A DNA stretch of 64,000 nucleotides from Sialis fuliginosa (Eukaryota > Arthropoda > Insecta > Megaloptera > Sialidae): positions 27,466,001 to 27,530,000 of the forward strand of contig OY540810.1 in the NCBI GenBank assembly GCA_961205875.1. Direction: 5' to 3'. How positions within the stretch are numbered: position 1 is the first letter of the stretch; each line of letters opens with the position of its first letter. Below, piece after piece: positions 12,566 to 23,117 of this stretch. The position numbers and the translations under genes are program-made. The notes beneath the pieces were generated by a model. It worked only from the letters and a program-made list of their open reading frames with translations. It searched no databases and was not told where the DNA came from.

Positions 12566-12753
12566 CTCCCTCTGTTCCGATTTGCATTCAACGTAAAGAA
12601 TTATTGAAAATAAAAATTATGCTGTTAATTAAACACATTTTTTATATAAATTATTATTTTCTAAAAAAGTCATTTTATTAAAGATATTTTTCTTTTTTCT
12701 AGTCAAAAACAGTAATGACATCAAATCGGAATAGTATTTCGAAACAGAGGGAG
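12566..12753. mobile_element. Stowaway-like MITE (TA target site)
   Basis: This 188-bp element begins CTCCCTCTGTTCCGA and ends with the complement of CTCCCTCTGTTTCGA, a 15-bp TIR with one mismatch. TA lies directly outside both ends (12564-12565 and 12754-12755). The interior is AT-rich without coding potential. Termini of the form CTCCCTC(C/T)GT with TA duplication define Stowaway elements, the MITE group mobilised by Tc1/mariner transposases and best known from plants. Confidence 0.82.
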
Positions 12754-12783
12754 TAATATAATAGTAATGACGTTAAAATTAAA

Positions 12784-13016
12784 ATAATAACAGCTTACGT
12801 CAGAATTTATTTCAGAAAAAGTAATTGCGAGCTTTCGATTCATAGAATCGTCGTCAGGCTTTTAGATGGAATACAAATTTGAGAACATAATAATATGTCG
12901 TAATCTCAATAGTATTCCATCTAAAAACCTGACGATGATTCTACGAATCGAAAGCTTGCAATTACATTTTTTGTAAATAAATTCTGACGTTTACGCAATT
13001 AAGCTGTTATTATTAT
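12784..13016. repeat. foldback repeat with hammerhead-like core in both arms
   Basis: A 233-bp inverted repeat with arms of about 95 bp around a short AT-rich loop. The outer ends read TAATAACAGCTTACGTCAGA and, in inverse order, its close complement. Both arms carry the same core. On the plus strand it is CTGACGA (12929-12935), a GATTC/GAATC helix and GAAAG (12950-12954). On the minus strand it is CTGACGA (12851-12857), a GATTC/GAATC helix and GAAAG (GAAA at 12833-12836). A partial relative with AAATTTTGACGTTTAA downstream lies at 18680-18755. Confidence 0.75.
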
Positions 13017-13839
13017 TAAGTATATAAAAACTATAGTTATTAAACTGTTAAAATTAAACTAAACCAGACAGTTATTCCGTAAAAAGAGTTTAATTTTACT
13101 AACTATTAGGGAGGAATTCATTTACAATACCAAGCATTATTCTCCTTAATAATACGTTATAAGAGATTACTAAAAAGAATGAAATTGATTCAAGTAAATC
13201 ATATTATTATAAAGCACACAACCCATTAGAATTCCATTTGTAACTTTTGAGAATAAATTTACAATCATTATAAAAATTACCTGTCTGATTACGGGCTTGT
13301 AATTTTCAATTGCTTTTAATATCTCTATTTTCACATTTAATTTTGTACAATTTGCAACAACTGCGAGCATATTGTGTAAGAAAAAGTCTGTTTTTTCTCT
13401 TTTATATGTTGTTGATGTAGTAAGTGTTTAAAAGTAATTTCAGTAAAATGGTCCAGTTTTTCTTTGTTGTTGTAATAACTTGGTAAATGTTTCTAGAGTT
13501 ATATAAAAAATGGCGAGAAAAATGTGAATTATATACATATATACTATACACCTATGTATATATTCATATCAGTGGTAGCACATGGTATTAAATATAAAAA
13601 AATCTATTATATTAAGATAATATAATCATATTGTATTAATTTATATGTACATGAAAACAAAATTATAAAAAAATATGAAAATTAAATAAAATGAATGTAC
13701 TCCAATGTTTCTAAAATATGAATATTCATTTGGACTGTTGTTTAGTATGAGTTTAATAGAAGTTCCTTCTACTCTGTGCTACTCGAATATTATAAAAAAA
13801 TAGTAAATTGTATGTATGTATATTATTGTATATAGTATA
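13017..13839. other. AT-rich DNA, nothing recognised
   Basis: No gene or mobile element could be supported. The sequence is rich in TA-alternating tracts. Confidence 0.5.
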
Positions 13840-13841
13840 TA

Positions 13842-14230
13842 CAGTGAAACTTCGATACAACGTTCTTGTTTATAGTGCTATCTCGTACGCTTTTGTCATG
13901 GTCCCGACCCCGAAACGTAAATTAATAAACAAATATTTCCGTTTATAACGTGTTATAAAGTTTAGTAACACCTTTTGTGTTGACAACGAAAACATTTTGT
14001 CAACATTCTTCAAAACAACTTCGCAGTATTTGTTGTGCAAGTGTTGATCATTTCATACTCTCTTTAGCGGAAAAATTGGTGATTTTATGAAAATGTGACG
14101 AAAATAAAGTGTTGAAACGGTTGAAACAAAAAGATTTAGCGAAGACTCTTGGAATTCCGGGGTCAAATCTCCGTTCTAATCTTAAAAATCGACAAGAAAT
14201 CGTGAAAAATGGTTTTAGTGCAATCTACAT
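13842..14230 (+). mobile_element. Tigger/pogo transposon, 5' fragment
   Basis: The left terminus CAGTGAAACTTCGATACAAC is preceded by TA, matching the CAGTnnAACCTCGnTATAAC style of pogo/Tigger ends. A GTCCCGACCCCG stretch follows, then an N-terminal transposase remnant at 14109-14225. No right TIR complementary to the left end was found within the next kilobase, so the element is truncated soon after the DNA-binding domain. The Tigger-type MITE at 52898-53703 belongs to the same superfamily. Confidence 0.75.
14109..14225 (+). pseudogene. Tigger/pogo transposase N-terminal helix-turn-helix remnant
   Basis: The frame starting at 14109 reads VLKRLKQKDLAKTLGIPGS and continues into NLRSNLKNRQEIVKNGF (through about 14219). 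This matches the first CENP-B-type (psq) helix-turn-helix of pogo/Tigger transposases in pattern: basic helix, KQKDLAK, a GI-P-S turn, then L.NR..I. Known family members are about 400-550 residues; only about 39 codons survive. The upstream ATG region is stop-interrupted and the downstream second HTH and DDE catalytic domain are missing, so it is non-functional. Family assignment is from motif pattern only. Confidence 0.75.
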
Positions 14231-15136
14231 AACGTACGTATGTAATTTATTTTTTTATATTATAATAAAATTATGATTTTTGATTAATATATATTTTTAG
14301 GAATATTTATTTTATAATTAATTTCCCACCTATTGCGCACTCCGACAGTTTTTGATAGACAGTTTAAAAAAGTTACTAAAATAAAATATAAAAAATGTTT
14401 TCACAATGTACATTGTATCTACATGTATTATTAAATTAATATGTATATAATATCAACACTAGTTTTATATGAAACATTACTTATTTCAAATAAAACATTT
14501 AGTACTACAGTGATATTAAACTCACACCCATCTAGTTCAGGGATTAGTTGAATGGCAGGGGTATAAGAAAAAACATTCTGTAAAAAATAACTTTCGGATA
14601 ATTATATAAAAACACATATGTGCTGTAACAAAATATCGCAAACCGTTTGGGGATTTAATTTTCAGAGTTTGTTTTCCCAAGAAATCTGATATAAAACAAA
14701 TACACAAGGGATTACGACTGGATTATTTGTGTATGACACACAAAAACGAACAATTTTATAAAAGGTAAAGCTTGCTTCTATGTACAAACATAAAAAAGTA
14801 ACTTATTTTTAATGTCAGGGTAATTATATATGTACATGAAATATTTAATTATTACGACGATATACCAAAATGTATCTGTTGTTTAAAAGTCAAATCGATT
14901 TACTTTACAGAAAGATCTAATATTAGCCATAGGTTACATTTATGTATATTAAATTTATTCATTCGAAATTTGTTTATTACTAAACTAGATTGAACATGCC
15001 ACTTTTTAATGCGGGCCTTTCGTATTGATCTCGCGGGCCTAATAGGGAAATTGGCCCTTATTAAAATTCTCTTGATAGTTTTGAATCAATGAATTTTCAT
15101 TTTTCCTCCCGAAGTATTTTTTTTGGGTATAACTGT
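14231..15136. other. AT-rich DNA, nothing recognised
   Basis: No supported feature, although the missing part of the Tigger element might have been lost within it. Confidence 0.45.
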
Positions 15137-15593
15137 AGTCCGCAGAGTCGCATGTAGAAGTGGTCGACCAGTTTTCATTCAAATTCGGTTATCACAAACT
15201 TAGTAAGCTCCTTCCATTTGATTATTATAATATTTAAATCATTTTTCATTGTACCTAACAAAGACAAATATTTTGAAACTCATTTGATAGATAAAGAAGT
15301 ACTGTTCGATTATAGTATTCATGTAATTTGTGCGATTAAATTATTATGTAATCTATTGAAAATTGTATGAGTAATTTTGTGGCAATAAATATTTAATATT
15401 CTGAATTTTAGTACTGAAATATGTTAAAATTGATATAAAATTAATTAATGAATTGGAAGTATATTTGTGTTTTTACTTAAAATGATGTAACTATATAAGC
15501 TCCGCCTTAGAAAAAGATAATTTGGTGATGTTTGTCTTCATATTTTTGAATCTGTTGTAAGCGATTATGACCTTTAGGCTGAAGCCATAGTAC
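15137..15593 (+). mobile_element. dispersed MITE-like repeat, copy 1 (relative of 27735-28121)
   Basis: Collinear with 27735-28121 over most of that element. Shared blocks include ACAAACTTAGTA, CATTTGATTATTATAATAT, TTATGTAATCTATTGAAAAT and TCTGTTGTAAGCGATT. This copy is longer, has an extra AT-rich stretch around 15440-15500, and its ends are too decayed for a clear TIR. Boundaries are therefore approximate. Confidence 0.65.
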
Positions 15594-16404
15594 ACATTCT
15601 GGAATAATTATATAAGTACATTAGTATGTATTAAAAATTATAAAATAGAAATGTTAATATCCACTATTGGATATATTCACTTCCTTTGCATAATGACTGA
15701 ATTAAATACAGGTTTTGAGTTACACGGTTTTTATTGTTTATTCAATTATAAATTATGATGTGATAATAAGTTTTGTTTGTCAAGCGTTACGATAATAATT
15801 AAACCTCGGCAAATAATATTTCAAATGCTGAGGATTCACTTACATTTCCTCGTATTTAACATATAATTCCATATGGGAAACGGAATAGTTCATAATATGA
15901 GGTTATTTTTTGTAATGTAAACAGTTAATTATTATAATAACTTATTCAAAGCAAAAGAAAATAAATATAAATTATGGATGTAGGTTAAGTTAACGTTTTT
16001 TTATATAATTTTTTTTTTTACTCTGCAGATGAGAAGTTATTATTATTTAAAATTAAGAATAATGGTAGTTTGGTAATGACCCCAACATTCTAACATGGGC
16101 CACTACACTCTCAACCTAATTAAAATTTTATTAAAAATGTCAAATAAAAATTTAAGAACATTTTTCAAGGGGAAAAATTCTGTTAGGTTATCATACTAAC
16201 ATAGGATCTTTGTTGCTCTCAACTTTAGTTTTTTAAATTTTATAACGCCGAAAGGACATTGCATATCCGTACCGATAAGTGCGTGTTGGGCACGCATATG
16301 ATTGGATTCTATGACCATTTTCACTAACATTCTCTAGTTGATAATACGTATCAAGAGCTATTTCATGTTGATGAAAAGAAAGATCTCTGTGACGATTTAT
16401 AAAA
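15594..16404. other. AT-rich DNA with a short GC-richer patch
   Basis: A 64-codon minus-strand frame at 16233-16427 spans a patch of normal composition, but it matches no protein family and overlaps the start of a dispersed repeat. No gene is called. Confidence 0.45.
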
Positions 16405-16815
16405 AAAGTTATTTCAAAATTTTTCATAAACTATTTTTGCTACAGTGTTCGTTATAATTTACATTAAAAGTAAGTACTAATTAAATAGTTTAGAAATTAG
16501 AGGAGAGTTAAAATCAAAAAGTCCTAAAACATTTTTGTTGCATTTTAAAAAACCTATCTCAAGACTCCCACTCAATAGGGGCAAGTGTGAAAAATAATTT
16601 GAATACTTTCCAGTCTATGGGAGGTGGTACAAAATTTTTTACAATATTCGTTATAATTTTTATTGAAAGTTCTAATTATAAGCTACATTCTGGAATTTTT
16701 TCAGATTTTTGCATCAATAGGTTAGATATTGGGGGGAGGGAAGGAGGTTCTGATAACGACTGAACTATTTTTTGTTGCATTTTTTTAAATCTCATCTTAG
16801 ATATATAAATGAGAG
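16405..16815 (+). repeat. dispersed repeat, copy 2 (relative of 4477-4795)
   Basis: Aligns in the same orientation to 4477-4795 (TTATTTCAAAATTTTTCAT, CTATTTTTGCTACAG, TTTAGAAATTAGAGG, CAGTCTATGGGAGG). Within this copy the block containing GTTATAATTT and AAAGTnCTAATTA occurs twice (about 16450 and 16650), so part of the unit is tandemly duplicated. Class unknown. Confidence 0.6.
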
Positions 16816-18679
16816 AACGACTATTTATATATTAATTATAAGGGTTCCTAGTTTTTTACGGAACCCTAAAACATATCCTAACCTACCTCCTTAAACATTA
16901 TGAGTTTCATTCTAGTTTGAATAAGCAAAAATAATCATTATTTGTTTATTGTGAGTTAACGGAAAATTTACTAACCGTGATTATTTTTGTTTAGCAATTC
17001 ACCATACATCATATACATTACTGCATTGCACATAATGTTTTAGCGCAATGTGCAAAACAAACGAAAAGCATCTTAATAGTCTTCATAAAATATATCTTTA
17101 CACAAGCTTGTGGGGAAAACAACGAGTTAAAAACGGGTTTGTTTGTTCTGATTATCGTAACTACACAAGGTTGCACTTCGCGTCGTCAGGTGCATTAATG
17201 AAATGCTAATGAGAAAGATTCCCTATGCACAACACTTGTCTGCCGAAATGGGAGCAGCAGAAAATGTAAAAAAGGGTCCTTGTTAATTTGACAGAGCAAG
17301 ATTACACAAATTTACATTGTTTAGTCATTATTAATATATGAGTCGTTCAGAAACCTACATTACTTTTTGGTAATTTTACTTTTTAAACGTATTTGTAAAG
17401 TTTGGACTATTATTTGGACAGTAATTCAACGGTCAGTTTCAGTTTTAATGATTTGTTCAGTATGCAATTCTTGTAAGATTAACAAATTTAATTAAAAAGA
17501 TGCGCGAACTTTAAATTTTATAGAATTCAAGATTTACTCATACCAAAGTTTAAACTCATATTTTTAATGTCCAGTATTTTAAAGAAATTGGTGTAGTTTA
17601 ATTTAAACCTAACCAAACGCCTTCTAAAAGGTGTTCAATCGTTATGAATTTAGTTTGAATTTTAAAACAGTGGAAAGATACTTACCCTTTCTATGGTGTA
17701 TACCAATCACTAGTCCATAGCACGCTTGATTCATAAAAATCATAGAAATCGCTATTTACAGAATTTATTTAACGAGTCATACATACGCCAGGAGCATAAA
17801 AAGTGTAATTAACAAATTTTGACACACGCAGTTGATTTAAATAGCATTTCGCCAATTTTCATTCGATTACGTTACAACGGTAACATAATAAAGTAGATAG
17901 ATAAAGCTACAAATTTAATAAATTGCTAAAAATTTAATAAAATTGGACAAAATTTGTTTTGTAACAGCAATTTGAATTTTGTGAAATTGCCGAAATTGGC
18001 AAAAAAATTTTGTTTAAAACATGATTTTCGAAGGGAATAACTTTATGATTGTGTATAATTTAAGGTTTTTTTAGTTTAATTAGGATACATAGCTACATTA
18101 CGAATGATCTTTGGTTGAAGTATTTAATTAAAAAAAAATATATACGAATTTGAATGTTTGTAGTTTGTATATCGAAATAAACGTTTTTTTTTTGCAATAT
18201 CTCGAAAAAGAGAGTTGATCATTTTTGGATTTAGCGTGCACAAATTACCTTAGAAAAGTTGTTGTCTACCCCGCAATAAACAAAATTTTTTTGTCGGCCA
18301 GTGTTATAGACTTAATATTTATTTTGGCATACTGTTCATTTTATGAAAGCTCTATATACTTTACTCGAGGTAAGGACTTGAACTTTCTTACCTTAAGCTA
18401 CTTTCTACACTGAATGTCGTCGAAGTACCAATGTTCTCCACGAACTTTATGAACACTCTATATGCACTACCTCTTACATCTCTATGTATTATATATACTA
18501 TGTATTAATAAAACCAACAAAATTTATTCAAACATTTCCGTAGTCACATGAATTTTATTGAGATAACGACATCATTCTCAAATTTAAATCTTTATTAATA
18601 GGTATATTTCTGAATTTTTATTTTAAAATATCAATATTTTGCATTATATTTATTGTATTTAATTGTTACTTATTATATT
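16816..18679. other. AT-rich DNA with one hammerhead-like relic at 17158-17192
   Basis: No gene supported. On the minus strand, CTGACGA (17183-17189) is followed by a GCG-AAG-TGC helix and then AACC where GAAACC would be expected. This looks like a decayed member of the hammerhead-like series, without an inverted partner nearby. Confidence 0.4.
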
Positions 18680-18755
18680 TTAGCCTGACGATGATTCTGT
18701 GAATCGAATGCTTGCGGTTTCCTCTTCTTTAATAAATTTTGACGTTTAAACAAAC
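18680..18755 (+). repeat. single-arm relic of the 12.8-kb foldback family
   Basis: Matches the right arm of 12784-13016: CTGACGA (18685-18691), a GATTC/GAATC helix, GAAT in place of GAAA (18706-18709), then AATAAATTTTGACGTTTA. The core A-to-T change would inactivate a hammerhead. No inverted partner is present. Confidence 0.65.
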
Positions 18756-19390
18756 AAGTTTGGTTTTATTTATATTTAACGTCACTACTATTATATTATT
18801 ATACTATGTATTATATACTTCACAATCAGTAAGAAAGGTAAATCTTTACCTTTCGATGAAACAAAATAAAACAATACAATCCCGACAATTACGTATGCTG
18901 ATTTAAGTTTCGTTAGTAATCTTTGGTGAACTGCAATTAGGAGCGCATAGAAACACATAAATATTATGATCGCAAAAGTTACCTAGACAACGTATTAAGA
19001 GAGAAGTACTTTTATCAAGCTAATGAGTCTAGTCTGTGTCTGAGACGCTGTTCACCTGACTCAAACACTTTGACAGCCTATTCATACCGTGGAGATGTTA
19101 ATTACATCCGATGCAGGAGATTGTGATACCCAGGGACGGGTTTCAGAGGAATTATTAAGATGATACTTAACTTTTATAAAACAACGATTGATTTAAAAGA
19201 AAAATTAATTAAAAATTGTTTGTGTAGGAGTAAGAACATTTATGTTAGCATTTTAGAAGTTATTTAGTTTACTTATTTTGATACTAGACTAATATAATGT
19301 ATTATATGTTGAAATACTAATCAATCTAGATAATAATTTATAATTAGTTATCAGCATAAAAAAAATAATTTTATTCGATATGTATTTTTT
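18756..19390. other. AT-rich DNA; composition more balanced near 19.03-19.15 kb
   Basis: A patch near 19030-19140 is less AT-biased and non-repetitive within the window (GAGACGCTGTTCACCTGACT onwards). It could be conserved non-coding DNA, but no motif decides this. Confidence 0.4.
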
Positions 19391-19435
19391 TCACTTAAAC
19401 TAATAATATACACCTTAACCACAATAAAACAATGT

Positions 19436-19481
19436 CACTCGACACGTGTTTCGACTTCACAAGAAGTCCTCATCAGGAGCC
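19436..19481 (-). ncRNA. hammerhead-ribozyme-like motif, left arm
   Basis: Read on the minus strand: GGCTC, CTGATGA (19470-19476), one extra G, a perfect 6-bp helix GACTTC/GAAGTC with TTGT loop, GAAA (19449-19452), then the self-complementary ACACGTGT minus its first A shared with GAAA, C as the cleavage-site nucleotide (19441), and GAG pairing with CTC before the core. All invariant core positions are present. Two deviations from a textbook hammerhead are an unpaired nucleotide before stem II and a stem III with almost no loop, which would favour a dimeric form. Activity is untested. Confidence 0.4.
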
Positions 19482-19541
19482 TAACAGTTCCAGACTTCAG
19501 AAGTCTGGACAGTTCCAGACTTCAGAAGTCTGGAACTGTTA

Positions 19542-19587
19542 GGCTCCTGATGAGGACTTCTTGTGACGTCGAAACACGTGTCGAGTG
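19542..19587 (+). ncRNA. hammerhead-ribozyme-like motif, right arm
   Basis: Same module as in the left arm, on the plus strand: GGCTC, CTGATGA (19547-19553), stem II, GAAA (19571-19574), ACACGTGT, C (19582), GAGTG. Stem I can form CTC/GAG plus a G-U pair. One change in stem II (GACGTC instead of GAAGTC) introduces a mismatch, so this arm is predicted to be weaker than the left one. Confidence 0.35.
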
Positions 19588-19632
19588 ACATTGTTTTATT
19601 GTGGTTAAGGTGTATATTATTAGTTTAAGTGA

Positions 19633-21837
19633 CTAGAAACCACAGTTTCTCCGTTTTTCCAGTAATATGTATTTTTTTAATTAATAATAAAAAATATACA
19701 CTTAAAAATTTTTTTGTGGTTTAGTGCTTAGTTACAAAAATCAAATTTATTTACTTTTATTGAAACGAGATATATAATTTTGATAAGTGTATTTTCGAAA
19801 GCTTCAATTCAAGAAAAAAACAAAAATTTTCGAAATTATTTTTATTGAAAAAAAAGGATAGATCATAACTAAAGGGGTGCTGGGCCAATATCTTTAATAT
19901 TAATTATAGGCAGTTGTTTGATGTAGAATATCTCATGTATTATTAAAGATATCTGTCCATTTATTTATCTATTAATTTTAGAAGTAATGAAATCTAGAAT
20001 GAAGACAAAAGTTTTTTCTTCCATCGTGAAACAAGTGCGATCCTGATTAACAATAATAACTAAACGTAGGTCGTCTCTAACAATTTAAAACTTAGAGCAG
20101 ACGTCGTACTATTAAATGGTCATTAGTTCGCTTTGTGGAGAACGCGATGAGATGTTTAAAAAGGACCGAGGTTTTTGAGGTGGGAATTACAGCGTGTAAT
20201 GGCGATGTTATTTTCCAGATTAACCGAAATTTTTGTTTAACAATTTCAGTGTAGTCATTTCGTTTGGCTTTCTATTTAGTTTCATTGCATGTTGTGGTTT
20301 TTATGTGAAATGTCTGGTGGTGTACGCGCGATGTAAATACAAAGATATATTTTGGGGATTTTGTAGATAAGATTTAATTTACATTTATAATGAATGAGAA
20401 ACTGAGCGAGGCTTCTGTGATGATATGTAACTGATCTTGGATTCTATTTAATAATTGCGCTCAGAAAAATTTATAAATTCATTTTTTGAGGTTATATTTC
20501 CAGAACAAATTGCTAATGTGGCGGCATTGAACTCTTGAATATACAATGTTAGGTCCCCGAAATCAGGGGTTATTTTAGTGTGTAATTGTAGCTTGTTTCT
20601 GCAGTTCTAATAATGAAAACTGAAGTTGTAAAAGCTAATTTGTGTAATTGAAAAATTGTAAGTAGGAAGAAAGATCAGTAAGTGTGTAAGTGTACAGCAA
20701 AGTGTCTTTTTCAAAAGTTATTAAAGTTTTACATATTTATCGCTAAATTGTAACACTAATTTGTTATTATTTAATGACAGTTGCAATTTTATCGAAAATA
20801 TTCAAGTTTCCAAGTTAGTTTTAGAATGTCAAATAAATATTTTTAAAAGTTGTACACCGCAATCAATAAATGCTTCTTATGATCTTTCGAAATACATATG
20901 TAATTTGTTTTACAATTAAGTAACTGCAAAATTATTTATTGAGTAAATCTGTTAAAATTGATTTTTAATACTATTATCTACAGATTACATATTATTATAT
21001 ACAAAAAAAGTATTTCAAATTATTTTTTTTAATATTGAAATTAATGCCTGTTAACAAAAGACATTTGTTAATTATACTCATTAAAAAAATACTAGATACA
21101 AAAGTAGAAATAATTTAAAAAAGGACTTCAATCAGATTTTTAATGATACTGCTCATTTCAGCCAATCATTAAAAATAAATAGAACCCGAACTGTGAGCGT
21201 AAAAACGCCCCGAAAATGTAACCGTATACGTGGGCGTCTAACAACCGCGTTTGTCTGTATGTATTTAAGTACATACGCGTCGATACGAGGGGGTTCCGGG
21301 AATGTGAGTATCATTATGATATCTAATCATACTCTCATTAATAGATTTTCTATATGTCTAATTATCATATTTTATTAGTGTAAAAACATTTCTAAATGAA
21401 TTGGAAAATCTCACATTAAAAAATTTGCTATTGCTATTATATTACTTGCATATGTATTTTCCATTGGTACAGTAGATTTGAGTACATAATTTAACTATTT
21501 TATTTTAAAGATAAATATAAAACACTTTTATTTTTCTAGATTTTTTTCATAACAAGATTCAAAATTGGGTAATAATGAAGTGTCAAATACTATAATTTTC
21601 TTACGAGGTATTCAGAAAGTAAAATATATTTATCTTAATCAATACAATTCTCTATTAGTTGGGAAAATCAGTGTATGTATTATAAATTATAAGTACTGAA
21701 CATATTTTTCATGGATTTAATTTTATCAGACTATGTAGCTGTTAGAAAATTTTGCATAAGTTTGGATTGGGAAAAAAATGAGAAGGTGTGAACCCCAACC
21801 AAGCACTACAGATAGTGAAGCCTGAGAGAACGATTGT
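19633..21837. other. AT-rich DNA; GC-richer patch at 21190-21300
   Basis: ACTAAAGGGGTGCT near 19868 matches a motif near 9325 in inverse orientation. A CpG-containing patch at 21190-21300 carries a 61-codon plus-strand frame with no family match. Nothing else stands out. Confidence 0.45.
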
Positions 21838-22417
21838 ATAGAGTTGTAAAGGACATCCGTATCCGCATCCGCAACTGCGGATTATCTTCATTAATTTACA
21901 TATCCTCATCTGCATCCTTATCCACAACTTTGAATTTAAAAAAATCTGCATCCTCATTTACATTCTTTAAAATTTTTATAAAATCTATATAATATTTAAG
22001 CGATTTCCAAAAAAGTAATTATTGCAAATATGTTTTTAAAATTATCTATTGCAACGAATTTTAAAATGAGGCATTAGCGTGTCATTTTGATTTAATTTCC
22101 AATACGAAAAATTATATAATATCGCACAGAAATTTTTATCACCTCCACCTGCTAGTGTTCCTAATGAACAGCTTTTCAGTGAAGCAGGTTTGGTCTATGA
22201 CGAATTGAGAAGTCGTTTGAACAACGAAAAAGCTTGTAAATTACCTACTTTTCATTAAATATAATTTAATATTACTTAATTTTTTTTAAATAACGTTTAC
22301 AAGAATACAATAAATCTTATTTATCAAATAAATTCTTAATTCAAATCCGCATCCCCAAACCCTATCTTACCAATATCCGCATCTGCATCCGCTTAAACGA
22401 CATCCGTTACATCCCTA
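21838..22417 (+). mobile_element. hAT transposon deletion derivative
   Basis: This 580-bp element has imperfect hAT-style ends: TAGAGTTGTAAAGGAC on the left, and the complement of TAGGGATGTAACGGATG on the right. The flanking 8-mers ACGATTGT (21830-21837) and CCGATTGT (22418-22425) differ at one position, as expected for an aged 8-bp hAT target duplication; one extra A separates the left duplication from the TIR. Both subterminal regions hold repeated ATCCGCATCCGCA-type motifs, probably transposase-binding repeats. Between them lies the last part of the transposase gene. Confidence 0.85.
22091..22258 (+). pseudogene. hAT transposase C-terminal dimerisation domain fragment
   Basis: The 55-codon open frame ends at TAA (22256-22258). 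It contains KFLSPPPASVPNEQLFSEAG (from 22130) and then LRSRLNNEKACKLPTFH. This is the hAT C-terminal dimerisation motif: a hydrophobic and proline-rich PP.S...E..FS.AG core followed by the R..L..E...L helix. Complete hAT transposases run to about 500-700 residues; here a stop at 22088-22090 and loss of the zinc finger and RNase-H-like catalytic parts leave only the tail. It is a remnant and cannot catalyse transposition. Confidence 0.88.
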
Positions 22418-22425
22418 CCGATTGT

Positions 22426-23117
22426 GAACTTAAAGTGCGTAAATAACGTTCTTCCGCTACAGTATTAAATATTCACGTGCGTGATTCACGCATTCACTCC
22501 CTTGAGCTTGAGATCAATCTAACTACCACTGAGATTTGTACAAGTCGGCGCCTATGTATGCGTATGTATTGTTGGCTGGTGATTTATGAATATTCATATT
22601 TACTTTAAACGCACGCATTACACATACTGGTAATTAATGCGATCATAACTTTGCTCTCGTATTAAAACAAAAGGAATTGATTAACGTTTATGTGTTTCGC
22701 ATATACGAATGTATTTATAATATAGAATAAATTAATAAAATATAATTTAGGTATGAAATATTGGAAGATGTTTCATAATTATTATTTTTTAAAAGTATAT
22801 GATAAAATTAGAACTAATGATTTCAGCGGAATTAAACGTTTTGATGGTTTTTGAATCAAGTGCGATCATTGTTTCAATAATGTTTGTATGATGTACATAT
22901 ATCGACCTGTGAACGACATACAGCTAAAACGGTGAAGAATTTAAAGATAATATATCTATCCTATTTTTAAAGACCATCACTAAATAAAAAACAGATATTT
23001 ACTATTCTCATTTTTGAATTTTGTAAATAATTTATAAAACGATGCACACACCAAATTAAAAAAAAAAAGTTGTTGAGAATTTTATTGGTTTTAAGGTAAA
23101 ATTTAGAACTGAAAATA
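22426..23117. other. AT-rich DNA, nothing recognised
   Basis: No gene or TIR pair. It includes a patch of near-neutral composition at 22470-22560 without an identifiable motif. Confidence 0.45.

Larger units (their letters stand above)
19391..19632. repeat. 242-bp near-perfect palindrome with paired hammerhead-like cores
   Basis: Outer ends are TCACTTAAACTA and its exact complement. The two arms of about 110-120 bp match almost base for base, with little or no spacer. Each arm also contains the self-complementary block CCAGACTTCAGAAGTCTGG, giving nested hairpins at the centre. Each arm includes a CTGATGA - helix - GAAAC module, listed separately. Low divergence between the arms suggests a young element or gene-conversion-like upkeep. 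No flanking target duplication could be assigned with confidence. Confidence 0.9.

Noticed and set aside
13842-14230. Host CENP-B-like or jerky-like gene
   Set aside because: The helix-turn-helix lies next to a Tigger-type terminus with a TA target and is truncated after about 39 codons. A transposon remnant is the simpler reading.
16233-16427. 64-codon minus-strand frame sharing the FRRYKI string with a plus-strand frame near 42570
   Set aside because: Six residues of shared sequence in AT-rich DNA is not evidence for homology. The nucleotide match is short, and no other part aligns.
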